Positions 6,709-13,999 of a stretch of 16,478 nucleotides of DNA are shown here, piece by piece. The stretch is taken from the NCBI GenBank assembly GCA_013298485.1, contig JAAFHS010000010.1:1-16478 (forward strand), written 5' to 3'. The DNA is from Rhodobacterales bacterium (lineage in GTDB: Bacteria > Pseudomonadota > Alphaproteobacteria > Rhodobacterales > Rhodobacteraceae). The translations under genes and the position numbers were made by a program. The notes under the pieces are model-generated. The model was not told the origin of the DNA. It did no database searches and was given only the letters and a program-made list of their open reading frames with translations. Position 1 is the first letter of the stretch; the number at the start of each line of letters is the position of its first letter.

Positions 6709-7109
6709 GCCTGCGGCATACGCCTGCGCCCGCGGCGTAACGCGATAAGGGCGGTTGCAATGCCCATGGTAAACAGGATCGGTATCCAAAGGATCCGGGT
6801 GGCGATATCCGGGGCTGATATCTGCGCGACAACGGCCGTCGCGGTAAGTGCGACGATCCCCCACAGCATCCAGCTTGGCGGGCGGCGGTTGCGGACAACC
6901 CCTGCGGCGCGCAGAACAATGACGGCAAACATCGCGAGCACAGCGGCAAGGGCGAAAGCAACACCCCGCGCCTGCCAGTCCGTCTGACCCGAAAAATGCC
7001 CTGCGATGACAGTTGCGCCGACGGGCAGGCCGAGGAGCGAGGCAAGCTGCAATGCGACGCCGATCAAGGCTGCGGCGGAGAAAAGATAAGCGAAGAAACG
7101 CGATGGCAT
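6705..7109 (-). CDS. Small four-helix membrane protein of unknown function
   Basis: I do not recognise this 134-residue protein as a named family. It has four predicted membrane helices, at about residues 6-28, 47-70, 79-97 and 104-123. Arg/Lys-rich stretches lie in the loop after helix 2 (VVRNRRPPS) and at the C-terminus (RRGRRRMPQ), suggesting that these face the cytoplasm. It is plausibly genuine: it is hydrophobic throughout, has an ATG start, and fills the space between a convergent hydrolase gene (the stop codons overlap by 3 bp) and the Anbu operon. No Shine-Dalgarno sequence precedes the ATG, and the likely promoter -10 is only about 11 bp upstream, so the mRNA may be nearly leaderless. 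A palindromic operator candidate lies in that promoter. It could be a transport accessory or a stress-related integral membrane protein. Confidence 0.65.
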   Translation of the reverse strand: MPSRFFAYLFSAAALIGVALQLASLLGLPVGATVIAGHFSGQTDWQARGVAFALAAVLAMFAVIVLRAAGVVRNRRPPSWMLWGIVALTATAVVAQISAPDIATRILWIPILFTMGIATALIALRRGRRRMPQA

Positions 7110-7120
7110 GATGATCGGCC

Positions 7121-7149
7121 CATAAAGTGAACTGATCTGTTCATTTCAC
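7121..7149 (-). promoter_or_regulatory. Candidate promoter with palindromic operator upstream of the membrane-protein gene
   Basis: On the minus strand, GTGAAA (7144-7149) and TTTATG (7121-7126) make a moderate -35/-10 pair with a 17-bp spacer. The spacer is almost wholly occupied by a perfect inverted repeat, TGAAC (7128-7132), a 6-bp centre, GTTCA (7139-7143). A dyad of this kind placed between promoter boxes is typical of a repressor site, for example of the TetR family. No regulator gene is nearby to support the guess. Confidence 0.4.
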
Positions 7150-7193
7150 GCGACAGAAGTTGCAGCAAGTCAGGATTGCCTTACCCTGCGGTA

Positions 7194-7919
7194 TCAGAGC
7201 GTGATCTTGGTGAACCCGTCGCGCAAGGCCTTGGACCAGGCGTCAGACATCGCGCGGAACGCCTCATCCCCGGGTTCGATACGGCGTCTGCTGCTGATAC
7301 GACAGGCGTCACTTTCGATAACACAGAGATCAAGCGGCATGCCCACCGAAAGGTTTGACCGCAGCGTGGAATCCATCGACAACAGGACGGCCTTTTGCGC
7401 GTCGGCAAGGCTGGTATGGGGTTTCACCACACGGTCCAGAATGGGCTTGCCGTATTTATGCTCACCAATCTGCAGGAAGGGCGTATCTTCCGTCGCCTCG
7501 ATAAAGTTGCCTTCGGGATAGATCAGGAACATGCGCATCGCACCATCGCGACGCTGGCCAGCGACGATCATGCTGGCACTGGCACCCTGGTTCATGCTGG
7601 CCAGCTTGTCCTCAATCTCTTCGCGCACCTTGCCCAGCATCCCGCCGACGATATCGGCGACCTTCAGCATGGTGGGCGCTTTCATGATATTCGTCTCGCC
7701 ATCGCTTTCGGGGTCTTCCATGGCCTCGCGCAGCCGGGCCATCGTGGTTTGCGTGATCGAAAGACTGCCCGCGGTCATGATGACGATGACGCGCTCACCC
7801 GGGTCTTCGAAGACGAACATCTTGCGGTAGGTTGAAATATTGTCCAACCCTGCATTGGTGCGGGTATCCGAAAGCAAAACCATGCCGTTATTCAGCAAAA
7901 GGCCCACACAATAGGTCAT
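7194..7919 (-). CDS. Anbu (ancestral beta subunit), proteasome-like N-terminal-nucleophile peptidase
   Basis: A 241-residue member of the predicted proteasome-type protease family known as Anbu or bacterial proteasome homologue. The start MTYCVG fits the family: removal of Met exposes Thr2 as the expected N-terminal nucleophile. Asp18 (in LLSDTRTNAG) and Lys33 (in STYRKM) match the proteasomal catalytic Asp and Lys. The rest follows the beta-subunit sandwich, including a DDIGGMLG-like region (VADIVGGMLGKV) and LLSMDSTLRSNLSVGMPLDL. Structures of homologues show open helical or ring-like assemblies, and native substrates are not established. The frame extends upstream to 8081, but GGGGGA 4 nt before the ATG at 7919 and the need for Thr at position 2 settle the start. 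It is the last gene of a four-gene operon and lies 26 bp after the transglutaminase-like gene. Confidence 0.93.
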   Translation of the reverse strand: MTYCVGLLLNNGMVLLSDTRTNAGLDNISTYRKMFVFEDPGERVIVIMTAGSLSITQTTMARLREAMEDPESDGETNIMKAPTMLKVADIVGGMLGKVREEIEDKLASMNQGASASMIVAGQRRDGAMRMFLIYPEGNFIEATEDTPFLQIGEHKYGKPILDRVVKPHTSLADAQKAVLLSMDSTLRSNLSVGMPLDLCVIESDACRISSRRRIEPGDEAFRAMSDAWSKALRDGFTKITL

Positions 7920-7945
7920 ATCGTCCCCCGATCTGGAAATGCAGC

Positions 7946-8752
7946 CTATTGCTGGGCTGCGGCAATCGCAACGGTCACGGCCATCTTTTCCTGCCCGCCG
8001 CCGCGTGAAATACCCCGGATGGGTGCCGCATCCTGCGCGTCCATGCCTGATCCCAACCGGATATAGCGCGCATCCGGGCAACAGCGGTTGGCAGGGTCGA
8101 ACCCGACCCAGCCCAGAGCGGGGATGAAAAGTTCGGCCCAGGCATGGGCGGCCTCATGCCCTTCGCCATCGGCTGTCGCGTGCAGATAGCCCGAGACATA
8201 GCGCGCGGGCATGCCCAGACTGCGGGCCATCGCAATCAGGGCATGGGCATGGTCCTGACAGACGCCTTCGCCTTGCGCCAGGGCCTGCGCCGCTGTCGTA
8301 TGTGCCGTCGTGACACCGGGGCGATAGGCGATGGCATCGGCAACCGCCATCGACAGGGCATGGGCGCGGGCCAGGGGATCGTCCTGTTGCACCGATGCGG
8401 CCAGCCGGGTGATGGCGGGATCGGCCAGCGTGGGGGCGGTGCTGCGCAGATAGGCTTCGGGGGCGACGCCCTCGCGGTGGCCCCGCAAGACACCCATCAG
8501 ATCAATCGTGTCAATTGTGCCCCTGACCTGAACCTCGATTTCCGTGACGGGGCCGGGCACGGTCCACCCCTGCACCACATCACCCGCGCCATCGCGGAAG
8601 CTGCCGCCGGGCTGCCCGCCCGAGACGGTCACCTGCCAGTCAATGCTGCGTTGCCCGTCAAACACCGATGGCGTGAGCCGGTGGCTTTGCACGACACCGC
8701 GTACGGGCCGATCATAGGTATAGCGTGTCAGGTGATCCACCGTCAGCCACAT
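7946..8752 (-). CDS. Transglutaminase-like cysteine protease of the Anbu operon
   Basis: A 268-residue protein of the bacterial transglutaminase-like family (COG1305 type) with its N-terminal beta domain (about 1-80, opening LTVDHLTRYTYDRPV). The papain-like catalytic triad is readable: Cys165 in GEGVCQDHAH, His203 in EAAHAWAEL and Asp219 in GWVGFDPAN. Members probably act as peptidases or amidases rather than cross-linking enzymes. No signal peptide is visible, so it should be cytoplasmic like its partners. Its ATG shares one base with the stop of the alpha-E gene (TGATG), showing translational coupling, and Anbu follows after 26 bp. The same four families travel together in many proteobacteria. 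From that, a joint role in building and cutting an amide-linked peptide or metabolite is inferred but not shown. Confidence 0.92.
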   Translation of the reverse strand: MWLTVDHLTRYTYDRPVRGVVQSHRLTPSVFDGQRSIDWQVTVSGGQPGGSFRDGAGDVVQGWTVPGPVTEIEVQVRGTIDTIDLMGVLRGHREGVAPEAYLRSTAPTLADPAITRLAASVQQDDPLARAHALSMAVADAIAYRPGVTTAHTTAAQALAQGEGVCQDHAHALIAMARSLGMPARYVSGYLHATADGEGHEAAHAWAELFIPALGWVGFDPANRCCPDARYIRLGSGMDAQDAAPIRGISRGGGQEKMAVTVAIAAAQQ

Positions 8753-9702
8753 CAGTGCAGATCCCCGGACAGATAGCTTTCATGGATGGCAAGGCCGACA
8801 CCGGCCATATCCCCGATAAAGCGGGTCAGAAATTCGTGCAGGCCTTCGTCAAATATCTCTTCAACCCGCGCCTCGGCCAGGTCCGCCAGCACGGACCGTG
8901 CCTGCGCCTGCGCGGTCGTGGTGCGCCGGTAGGCCCGCGTCAGGCGGTCCAGATGGGTATTCAGGGCCTGCACGCAGGTGATCAGCGCGCGCGGGCACTG
9001 CGGGTTCAGGATCAGAAAATGCGCGATCTTGCCGGCCGTCACCTCGCCCCCATAGGCCCAATGGAAGGCGCGGTGCGCGGACATCGCACGCAAAAGCGTG
9101 GTCCATTGATAGTTGTCGAGCCCCGTGCCCACGAAATCTGCACGCGGCAGAAGGACGTAGTATTTCACGTCCATCAGACGCGCCGTGTTATCCGCGCGTT
9201 CCACGTAATAGCCGAGGTTCATGAAATCATAGCCATCGCCACGCAGTTGCGTCGCCTCGATGGCACCACGCAGCATGGCGACATGGCGCATCGTCCATTC
9301 CGTCAGCCGCGTGAGTTCCAGCGTGCCGCGCCTCGCACCCTCCAGCCCGCGCAGTTCCTGAAACGCGGTGTTCAGCGCATCCCAGACCTGTGTCGTCAGC
9401 GCAGTGCGCACAATGCGCCCGTTTTCGCGCGCACGGGTGATGCAGGCGGCGACCGATGATGGATTGTCATGGTCAAAGAATAGGTAGGCTTCAATATTCT
9501 TCTGCGTCGCATCTTTATACTTTGCAGTAAACCCATCTGCCGTACCCGTGGCCCGCAGAAGCGAGTCCCATTCGTTGCGGTAGCCCGCCGCCGACGGGAT
9601 CAGCGCGATGCGCGATCCGACCTCGAGCAGGCGCGCAGTGGTTTCGGCGCGCTCCATATAACGGGCAAGCCAGAACAGGTTGTCGGCGGTGCGGCTTAGC
9701 AT
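8752..9702 (-). CDS. Alpha-E domain protein of the Anbu operon
   Basis: A 316-residue, almost entirely helical protein of the alpha-E family (COG2307 type), defined by conserved glutamates in long helices. Two related segments can be seen by eye: ARYMERAETTARLLEV at about 13-28 and GYYVERADNTARLMDV at about 164-179. They point to an internal duplication of the core helix pair, with Glu17 and Glu168 at equivalent positions. The biochemical activity is unknown. The family is always found with, and sometimes fused to, circularly permuted ATP-grasp proteins, so a partner or scaffold role in amide ligation has been proposed. The frame can be extended to 9744 inside the preceding gene, but MLSRTADNLFW is the usual family start. 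It begins 4 bp after the ATP-grasp stop. Confidence 0.92.
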   Translation of the reverse strand: MLSRTADNLFWLARYMERAETTARLLEVGSRIALIPSAAGYRNEWDSLLRATGTADGFTAKYKDATQKNIEAYLFFDHDNPSSVAACITRARENGRIVRTALTTQVWDALNTAFQELRGLEGARRGTLELTRLTEWTMRHVAMLRGAIEATQLRGDGYDFMNLGYYVERADNTARLMDVKYYVLLPRADFVGTGLDNYQWTTLLRAMSAHRAFHWAYGGEVTAGKIAHFLILNPQCPRALITCVQALNTHLDRLTRAYRRTTTAQAQARSVLADLAEARVEEIFDEGLHEFLTRFIGDMAGVGLAIHESYLSGDLH

Positions 9703-9706
9703 GTCA

Positions 9707-11119
9707 TCATTCCGCCAGCACCCACGTGTCTTTGACGCCACCACCTTGCGATGAATTCACCACCAGCGATCCTTCCTTCAGCGCGACCCGGGTGAGACCA
9801 CCCGGAACGAGTTCGATCTGCTCACCCACCAGACAATAGGGGCGCAGATCGACATGGCGGGGGGCCACGCCTTCGGCCACGAAGGTGGGGGTGGTCGACA
9901 GCGCAAGGGTTGGCTGGGCGATGTAGTTGGCGGGGTCTGCGATGATGCGGGCGCGGAACGCCTCCACCTCGGCCCTGGTGCATTTGGGGCCGACCAGCAT
10001 GCCGTAACCCCCCGAACCATGCACCTCTTTGACCAGATCGGAAGAGCGGTTTTCGAGGACATATTTCAGATCATCCGACGTGCCGCATTGCCATGTCGGC
10101 ACATTCTGCAGGATCGGTTCTTCGCCGAGATAAAAGCGGATCATATCGGGCACGAAGGTGTAGACCGCCTTGTCATCCGAAACGCCGGCCCCGGGGGCCG
10201 AACAGATCGCGACGCCGCCAGAGCGGTAGACATCCATCAGCCCGGGAATGCCAAGCATGCTGTCGGGGCGGAAACACAAGGGATCGATATAGGCGTCATC
10301 AATGCGCCGGTAGATCACATCCACCCGGCGCGGGCCCTGCGTGGTGCGCATCCAGACGAATTCGCCTTCGACAAACAGATCCTGCCCTTCGACCAGTTCC
10401 ACCCCCATCAGATCGGCGAGGAAGGAGTGTTCGTAGTAGGCGGAGTTGAAGTGACCTGGCGTCAGAATCACCACTGTCGGCTCACCGTTGCATTTCGCCG
10501 GCGCGACACTTGCAAGGGTGCGGCGCAAAAGCTCGGGGTAGCCGTCCACGGGTTCAATGCGGTTGGCGCGGAACAGGTCCGGGAACATGCGCATCATGAT
10601 TTCACGGTTTTCAAGCATGTAGCTGACACCCGAAGGCGTGCGGCAATTGTCTTCCAGCACAAAGAAATCGTCTGGGCCGGTGCGCACCAGATCAATGCCC
10701 ACGATATGGGAATAGACGCCTTTGGGCGGCTTGATCCCCACCACGGCCTTTTCGAACGCAGCATTCTGATAGACGAGTTTTGCCGGGATGCGCCCCGCCC
10801 GTACAATCTCGCCCCGCCCGTAGACATCGGCGAGAAACGCATTCAACGCCTTGGCGCGCTGTTTGATGCCACGTTCAAGCCGCGCCCATTCCGCGGCGGT
10901 GAACACGCGCGGGAACATGTCGAACGGGATCAGCCGGTCGGGATCGCCGCCTTCCCCATAGACGGCGAAGGTGATGCCGATCCGGCGAAACAGCGCCTCG
11001 GCCTCGGCCTGTTTGAGGCTGCGCAGTTCGGCGGGCATCGCGGCCATCCAGTCGCCAAGGCGGGCATAGGGCGGCCGGACGGCCTGCCCCTGATACATTT
11101 CGTTGAACATCGTGGTCAC
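9707..11119 (-). CDS. Circularly permuted ATP-grasp type 2 protein (COG2308 type)
   Basis: A 470-residue protein of the permuted ATP-grasp family, at normal family length. ATP-grasp enzymes form amide or peptide bonds through an acyl phosphate. The permuted form carries its core motifs in altered order. Recognisable family blocks are RLIPFDMFPRVF (62-73), GIDLVRTGPDDFFVLEDNCR (141-160) leading into TPSGVSYMLENR (161-172), ILTPGHFNSAYYEHSFLA (218-235), YRRIDDAYIDPLCF (270-283) and the glycine loop VKEVHGSGGYGMLVGP (363-378). It opens the Anbu operon and is followed by the alpha-E gene 4 bp later. The start is GTG at 11119, supported by AAGGG 9 nt upstream. An ATG three codons later (11110) is the alternative and lies too far from that site. 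Substrate and product are unknown. Confidence 0.92.
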   Translation of the reverse strand: MTTMFNEMYQGQAVRPPYARLGDWMAAMPAELRSLKQAEAEALFRRIGITFAVYGEGGDPDRLIPFDMFPRVFTAAEWARLERGIKQRAKALNAFLADVYGRGEIVRAGRIPAKLVYQNAAFEKAVVGIKPPKGVYSHIVGIDLVRTGPDDFFVLEDNCRTPSGVSYMLENREIMMRMFPDLFRANRIEPVDGYPELLRRTLASVAPAKCNGEPTVVILTPGHFNSAYYEHSFLADLMGVELVEGQDLFVEGEFVWMRTTQGPRRVDVIYRRIDDAYIDPLCFRPDSMLGIPGLMDVYRSGGVAICSAPGAGVSDDKAVYTFVPDMIRFYLGEEPILQNVPTWQCGTSDDLKYVLENRSSDLVKEVHGSGGYGMLVGPKCTRAEVEAFRARIIADPANYIAQPTLALSTTPTFVAEGVAPRHVDLRPYCLVGEQIELVPGGLTRVALKEGSLVVNSSQGGGVKDTWVLAE

Positions 11120-11128
11120 GGGGCCGCG

Positions 11129-11133
11129 CCCTT
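11129..11133 (-). promoter_or_regulatory. Ribosome binding site deciding the GTG start of the ATP-grasp gene
   Basis: AAGGG on the minus strand lies 9 nt before GTG 11119 but 18 nt before the internal ATG at 11110. This favours GTG as the start. Confidence 0.5.
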
Positions 11134-11147
11134 CCCTGTTTTGTGTC

Positions 11148-11177
11148 AGTTAATCGCGCGTTTCTGCGGGGCGCAAA
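11148..11177 (-). promoter_or_regulatory. Weak promoter candidate for the Anbu operon
   Basis: On the minus strand, TTTGCG (11172-11177) and TTAACT (11148-11153) are separated by 18 bp, about 29 bp before the GTG start. Each box matches the sigma-70-type consensus at only three of six positions. It is the best pair seen in this 158-bp divergent gap. Confidence 0.25.
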
Positions 11178-11202
11178 GCGAATTGTGCGGCTTCATGGTG
11201 TT

Positions 11203-11231
11203 TTGACGGGCAATTGCCTGTTTTCTGTGCA
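11203..11231 (+). promoter_or_regulatory. Promoter candidate with internal palindrome for the exonuclease/ligase genes
   Basis: TTGACG (11203-11208) is a good -35. At 17 bp spacing the -10 would be TGTGCA (11226-11231), which is poor, with CATATG-like sequence just after it. A perfect 10-bp palindrome, GGCAATTGCC (11209-11218), lies directly behind the -35 and could be a regulator site. Confidence 0.35.
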
Positions 11232-11277
11232 TATGGGCGGGCTGGCGTGGGCGGCACTTCACGCTATTCTGCCAGGC

Positions 11278-12297
11278 ATGGCGCAATCCCCGGTCCTGAC
11301 CTTCACTGACAAAGGCATCTATTGCCCCGATGGCGACTTCTTCATTGACCCGTGGCGCGCCGTGGGCCGCGCGCTGATCACACATGCGCATTCCGATCAT
11401 GCGCGTTCGGGCCACGGGGCGTATCTGTCAACGCCGGGCACGGATATCGTGATGCGGCACCGGCTGGGTGCAGTGGCATCAGAGACGATGGCCTATGGGA
11501 CAACATGCCAGATCGGCGGTGTGACGGTCAGCTTTCATCCGGCAGGGCATGTGCCGGGGTCTGCGATGATCAGGGTCGAACGCAAGGGCGAGGTCTGGGT
11601 CGTCTCGGGCGACTACAAGGTGGCGACCGACGGGTTGGCAGAGCCATGGCAGCCGGTCAGTTGCCATACTTTCATCAGCGAATGCACCTTTGGCCTGCCG
11701 GTGTTCCGGTGGGAGGAGAATGCCACGGTGATGGCGCGTATCCGGGACTGGTGGGCGCGGAACGCGGCGGCGGGCAAGGTATCGATCCTGGGGGCCTATT
11801 CGCTGGGTAAGGCGCAGCGGCTGATGGTGGGTGTGGCAGGTGCAGGGCCGATCCTGACCCATGGCGCGGTCGAGGGAACCTGCGAAGCCCTGCGCGCGGC
11901 GGGTTATGCCATCCCGGATACGGTGCGGGTCGGGCCGGGCGTGGATGGCAAATCGCATCCCGGGGCACTGGTGATCGCGCCGCCATCGGCACTGGGCACG
12001 CCCTGGGCCGGGCGGTTCGGCCCGTCGGAAAGCGCCTTTGCATCGGGCTGGATGGCCCTGCGCGGGGTACGGCGCAGGCGCGGGACGGCCGGGTTCATCG
12101 TGTCCGACCACGCGGACTGGCCAGGGCTGAACACGGCGATCAGGGAAATGGGGGCGAGCCGGGTCTTTGTCACGCATGGCTACACCACCCCTTTCCGCAA
12201 ATGGCTGGAGACGCAAGGCTACGAGGCCGGGATCGTCGCCACGGAATATGCAGGCGATGACGCGGCGGCCGAGGCGGAAGCGGGGGTCACTGAATGA
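11278..12297 (+). CDS. Ligase-associated DNA damage response exonuclease (metallo-beta-lactamase/beta-CASP fold)
   Basis: A 339-residue nuclease of the bacterial ligase-associated exonuclease family, a small SNM1/CPSF-like metallo-beta-lactamase protein thought to trim DNA ends for its partner ligase. The metal site is complete in outline: THAHSDH with His36, His38, Asp40 and His41, His91 in HPAGHVPGSAMI, Asp112 in SGDYK, and the beta-CASP region ending in VSDHADWPGL and VFVTHGYT. The frame opens at 11143, but the first 45 codons are unlike the family. ATG 11278 gives the usual N-terminus (LTFTDKGIYCPDGDFFIDPW), and a promoter candidate with TTGACG lies about 70 bp upstream. No good ribosome site is present. 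ATG 11233 is a less likely alternative. The ligase gene follows after a 100-bp gap that holds a GC-rich hairpin element. Confidence 0.92.
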   Translation: MAQSPVLTFTDKGIYCPDGDFFIDPWRAVGRALITHAHSDHARSGHGAYLSTPGTDIVMRHRLGAVASETMAYGTTCQIGGVTVSFHPAGHVPGSAMIRVERKGEVWVVSGDYKVATDGLAEPWQPVSCHTFISECTFGLPVFRWEENATVMARIRDWWARNAAAGKVSILGAYSLGKAQRLMVGVAGAGPILTHGAVEGTCEALRAAGYAIPDTVRVGPGVDGKSHPGALVIAPPSALGTPWAGRFGPSESAFASGWMALRGVRRRRGTAGFIVSDHADWPGLNTAIREMGASRVFVTHGYTTPFRKWLETQGYEAGIVATEYAGDDAAAEAEAGVTE

Positions 12298-12310
12298 GCC
12301 ATCCATCTTC

Positions 12311-12371
12311 CTCTCTGCAAAAATATCCCCGGGGGGTGAGGCCGCAGGCCGAGGGGGGCAGGCAGCCCCCC
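12311..12371. repeat. GC-rich double-hairpin intergenic element
   Basis: In the gap between exonuclease and ligase, an A-rich run (GCAAAAATAT) is followed by the palindrome CCCCGGGG (12327-12334), a GGCC-GCA-GGCC motif (12342-12350 region) and a strong hairpin. The hairpin is GGGGGGC (12353-12359), loop AGGCA, GCCCCCC (12365-12371). The layout resembles REP-like intergenic elements I associate from memory with Rhodobacteraceae genomes. No second copy occurs in this window. It may terminate or attenuate transcription between the two genes. Confidence 0.5.
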
Positions 12372-12397
12372 TGCCCCACCTGCGACAAGTGTGCTGC

Positions 12398-13999
12398 ATG
12401 AAGCATTTCGCCACCCTTTTCGCCGCCCTCGACAGCACGACGAAAACTGCCCCCAAGACCGCAGCCCTCGCCGCTTATTTCCGCGCGGCCCCGCCACCCG
12501 ACCGCGTCTGGACCATCGCCCTGCTGTCGGGCCGCCGCCCGCGGCGCGCCGTTACCGCGACCGAGCTGCGCCTCTGGGCAGCAGAGGCGGCAGGCATTCC
12601 CCTGTGGCTGTTTGAAGAGGCCTATCCGATTGTGGGCGATCTGGCCGAAACCATCGCGCTGGTGCTGCCACCACCTGCACAGATCAGCGACAAAAGCCTG
12701 ACCGAAACCCTCACGGGCCTGATTGCCCTGACAGGCCAGCCGGTTGAGACCCGCCGGGCAGCCATCCTCGCGGCATGGGATGCGCTGCCCCATGATGCGC
12801 GGTTCCTGTTCAACAAGCTGATCACCGGGGGCTTTCGCATGGGGGTCAGCCAGGGGTTGATGACACGCGCGCTCGGGCAGGCCACCGGGGTTGCGGAAAC
12901 CACGCTGGCGCATCGGTTGATGGGGGCTTGGGACCCCGCCCGGATGACGTTCGATACGCTGATTGCGGGCGATGGACAGGAAGGATCGCAACCCTATCCC
13001 TTTGCCCTTGCCAGCCCGCTGGAGGCGGATGCATCCAGCCTTGGCGCGCTGGACGAATGGATCGCAGAATGGAAATGGGATGGCATCCGGGGGCAGCTGA
13101 TCCACCGCGCAGGCGCCTTTGCGCTATGGTCACGCGGCGAGGAGCTGATCACCGACCGCTTTCCGGAATTCGCGCCTTTGGCCGATTTCCTGCCGCAGGG
13201 CTGCGTGATCGACGGCGAGGTTCTGGCCTGGGGCGCGGGTCCCATGGCGGACCAGCCCCAACCGTTTGCCGCCCTGCAAAAGCGTATCGGGCGCAAGACC
13301 GTGCCAAAAAAACTGCTGGCAGAGGCCCCGGCCCGGATGCTCGCCTATGATCTGCTGGAGGACGGGGGGCAGGACATGCGCGCCAAACCGCTGGCCGTCA
13401 GGCGCGCGCGGCTGGCAGAGATCATTTCCGGATTGCCATTCGGCCTGCCACTGGCCCTGTCGCCTGCCATGCCCTTTGCCACATGGGATGCGCTGGCCGC
13501 GACGAGGGAAGGCGCGCGGGCATCACAGGCCGAAGGGCTGATGCTGAAACGTGCGGCCTCACCCTATCATGTGGGGCGCAAGCGGGGCGATTGGTGGAAG
13601 TGGAAGCTTGATCCCTACAGCATTGATGCCGTGATGATTTATGCGCAATCCGGGCATGGGCGGCGCGCCACGCTGTTCACCGATTTCACCTTTGCTGTGC
13701 GCGACGGTAATGATCTTGTGCCCTTCACCAAGGCCTATTCCGGCCTGACCGATGCCGAATTTCGCGCGATCACCAGTTGGGTGCAGAAACACACGCTGGA
13801 ACGGTTCGGCCCCGTGCGCCGTGTGCCGCCCGAACTCGTGTTCGAGATCGCGTTCGAGGGTATTCAGGCGAGCACCCGGCACAAGTCAGGCATCGCGCTG
13901 CGCTTTCCACGCATGGCGCGCTGGCGGCAGGACAAGGGCGTGGCCGACATCGACACGCTGGACACACTCAAGACCCTTTTGCACCAAGGCACCGCATGA
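12398..13999 (+). CDS. ATP-dependent DNA ligase of the cisplatin/DNA damage response type
   Basis: A 533-residue ATP-dependent DNA ligase of the stand-alone bacterial group linked to damage response. An N-terminal DNA-binding domain (about 1-200) precedes the nucleotidyltransferase core. Motif I is EWKWDGIRG, with Lys226 as the AMP-accepting residue and Arg231. Motif III lies near IDGEVLAW (Glu274), motif IV is EGLMLKR (379-385) and motif V is WWKWKLD (399-405). An OB-fold domain (about 410-533) completes it. It seals nicks using ATP, in addition to the essential NAD-dependent LigA expected elsewhere. The frame opens at 12167 inside the exonuclease gene, but MKHFATLFAAL is the family start. 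No ribosome site precedes it. The stop overlaps the ATG of the YdeI-like gene (ATGA). The DEXH helicase and PdeM phosphoesterase usually found with this pair are absent here. Confidence 0.95.
   Translation: MKHFATLFAALDSTTKTAPKTAALAAYFRAAPPPDRVWTIALLSGRRPRRAVTATELRLWAAEAAGIPLWLFEEAYPIVGDLAETIALVLPPPAQISDKSLTETLTGLIALTGQPVETRRAAILAAWDALPHDARFLFNKLITGGFRMGVSQGLMTRALGQATGVAETTLAHRLMGAWDPARMTFDTLIAGDGQEGSQPYPFALASPLEADASSLGALDEWIAEWKWDGIRGQLIHRAGAFALWSRGEELITDRFPEFAPLADFLPQGCVIDGEVLAWGAGPMADQPQPFAALQKRIGRKTVPKKLLAEAPARMLAYDLLEDGGQDMRAKPLAVRRARLAEIISGLPFGLPLALSPAMPFATWDALAATREGARASQAEGLMLKRAASPYHVGRKRGDWWKWKLDPYSIDAVMIYAQSGHGRRATLFTDFTFAVRDGNDLVPFTKAYSGLTDAEFRAITSWVQKHTLERFGPVRRVPPELVFEIAFEGIQASTRHKSGIALRFPRMARWRQDKGVADIDTLDTLKTLLHQGTA

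Noticed and set aside
5539..6864. A 441-codon minus-strand frame across the SCP2 and hydrolase genes
   Set aside because: The translation is Arg/Pro/His-rich low-complexity sequence antisense to two recognised genes.
9854..11206. A 450-codon plus-strand frame opposite the ATP-grasp gene
   Set aside because: It mirrors a well-conserved gene, and its product resembles no protein family I know.
11143..11277. A 45-codon N-terminal extension of the exonuclease
   Set aside because: The family N-terminus starts at MAQSPVLTF. The extension would cover the candidate promoter and palindrome, and it has no ribosome site.
12167..12397. A 77-codon N-terminal extension of the DNA ligase into the exonuclease gene
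   Set aside because: It translates the exonuclease 3' end out of frame and then the GC hairpin element. The ligase family begins at MKHFATLF.
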